Part shown: piece after piece, positions 5,799-5,889 of the stretch | How positions within the stretch are numbered: position 1 is the stretch's first letter | Layout of the letters: each line of letters starts with the position of its first letter | Source of the DNA: an uncultured Clostridia bacterium | GTDB lineage: Bacteria > Bacillota > Clostridia > Oscillospirales > Acutalibacteraceae | Length of the DNA stretch: 5,889 nt | Assembly: GCA_944381295.1 (NCBI GenBank) | Contig: CALWKP010000284.1 | Location: 1-5,889, forward strand | Direction of reading: 5' to 3' | Program-made: the position numbers and the translations under genes | Notes under the pieces: generated by a model | What the model was told of the DNA's origin: nothing | Databases searched by the model: none | The model's input: only the letters and a program-made list of their open reading frames with translations

Positions 5799-5889
5799 CT
5801 TCCGACCCCCTGCCGTCATTTCTCTTGGACTTCCTATCCCATAAATATGGACAGCTTTCCCCACTTAGAACAGCAAATTAAAAAACCCT

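Noticed and set aside
5799..5864. Longer SpoIIIAA from a GTG at 5864
   Set aside because: The extra 22 residues have no family resemblance and the GTG follows a stop closely with no good ribosome-binding site. The ATG at 5798 has AGGGGG at proper spacing.
5799..5889. A sigma-E promoter for the spoIIIA operon (an ATATT lies near 5843-5847 on the minus strand)
   Set aside because: The family operon is sigma-E driven in B. subtilis, but no CATACA-like -10 lies at the right distance (about 14 bases) downstream of this ATATT. The promoter may lie beyond the window edge.
5875..5889. Minus-strand AGGGTTTTTTAATTT at the right edge, resembling the end of a terminator of an upstream gene
   Set aside because: The other half of any hairpin would be outside the window, so it cannot be supported.

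Overview
The window carries a complete spoIIIA operon, all eight genes spoIIIAA to spoIIIAH, on the minus strand. It is followed by nusB and the first 98 codons of a TsaD/Kae1-like protein that runs off the left edge. spoIIIA is found only in endospore-forming Firmicutes. The moderate GC content, the strong GGAGG ribosome-binding sites and the short spoIIIAH-nusB arrangement next to a Kae1-like gene suggest a spore-forming member of Clostridia, possibly Lachnospiraceae-like. The family-level placement is an inference.

Layout, in the direction of transcription (right to left): 5889-5799, short upstream region with no convincing promoter; spoIIIAA (ATPase); spoIIIAB; spoIIIAC; spoIIIAD; spoIIIAE; spoIIIAF; spoIIIAG; spoIIIAH (ends at 958); a 264-bp gap (957-694) holding a good housekeeping-type promoter, a strong intrinsic terminator and a possible 35-codon leader ORF; nusB (693-286); then the Kae1-like gene, which overlaps the end of nusB by 11 bp. 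No gene on the plus strand is credible. No tRNA, rRNA, CRISPR array, insertion sequence or other mobile element was seen.

How the genes work together: by homology to Bacillus subtilis, the SpoIIIA proteins are made in the mother cell. They build a channel across the intermembrane space to the forespore protein SpoIIQ, or to its functional equivalent in clostridia. SpoIIIAA is the cytoplasmic secretion-type ATPase. SpoIIIAB to SpoIIIAE are membrane platform components. SpoIIIAF, AG and AH carry ring-building domains in the intermembrane space. Tight spacing (overlaps or gaps of a few bases to about 32 bases) supports one transcript.

The least routine part is the spoIIIAH-nusB junction. A consensus-like promoter lies upstream of a terminator hairpin, whose T-run directly touches the nusB Shine-Dalgarno sequence. 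The terminator therefore lies inside the nusB leader. It may simply end the sporulation operon, or it may act as an attenuator of nusB, which itself encodes a transcription-antitermination factor.
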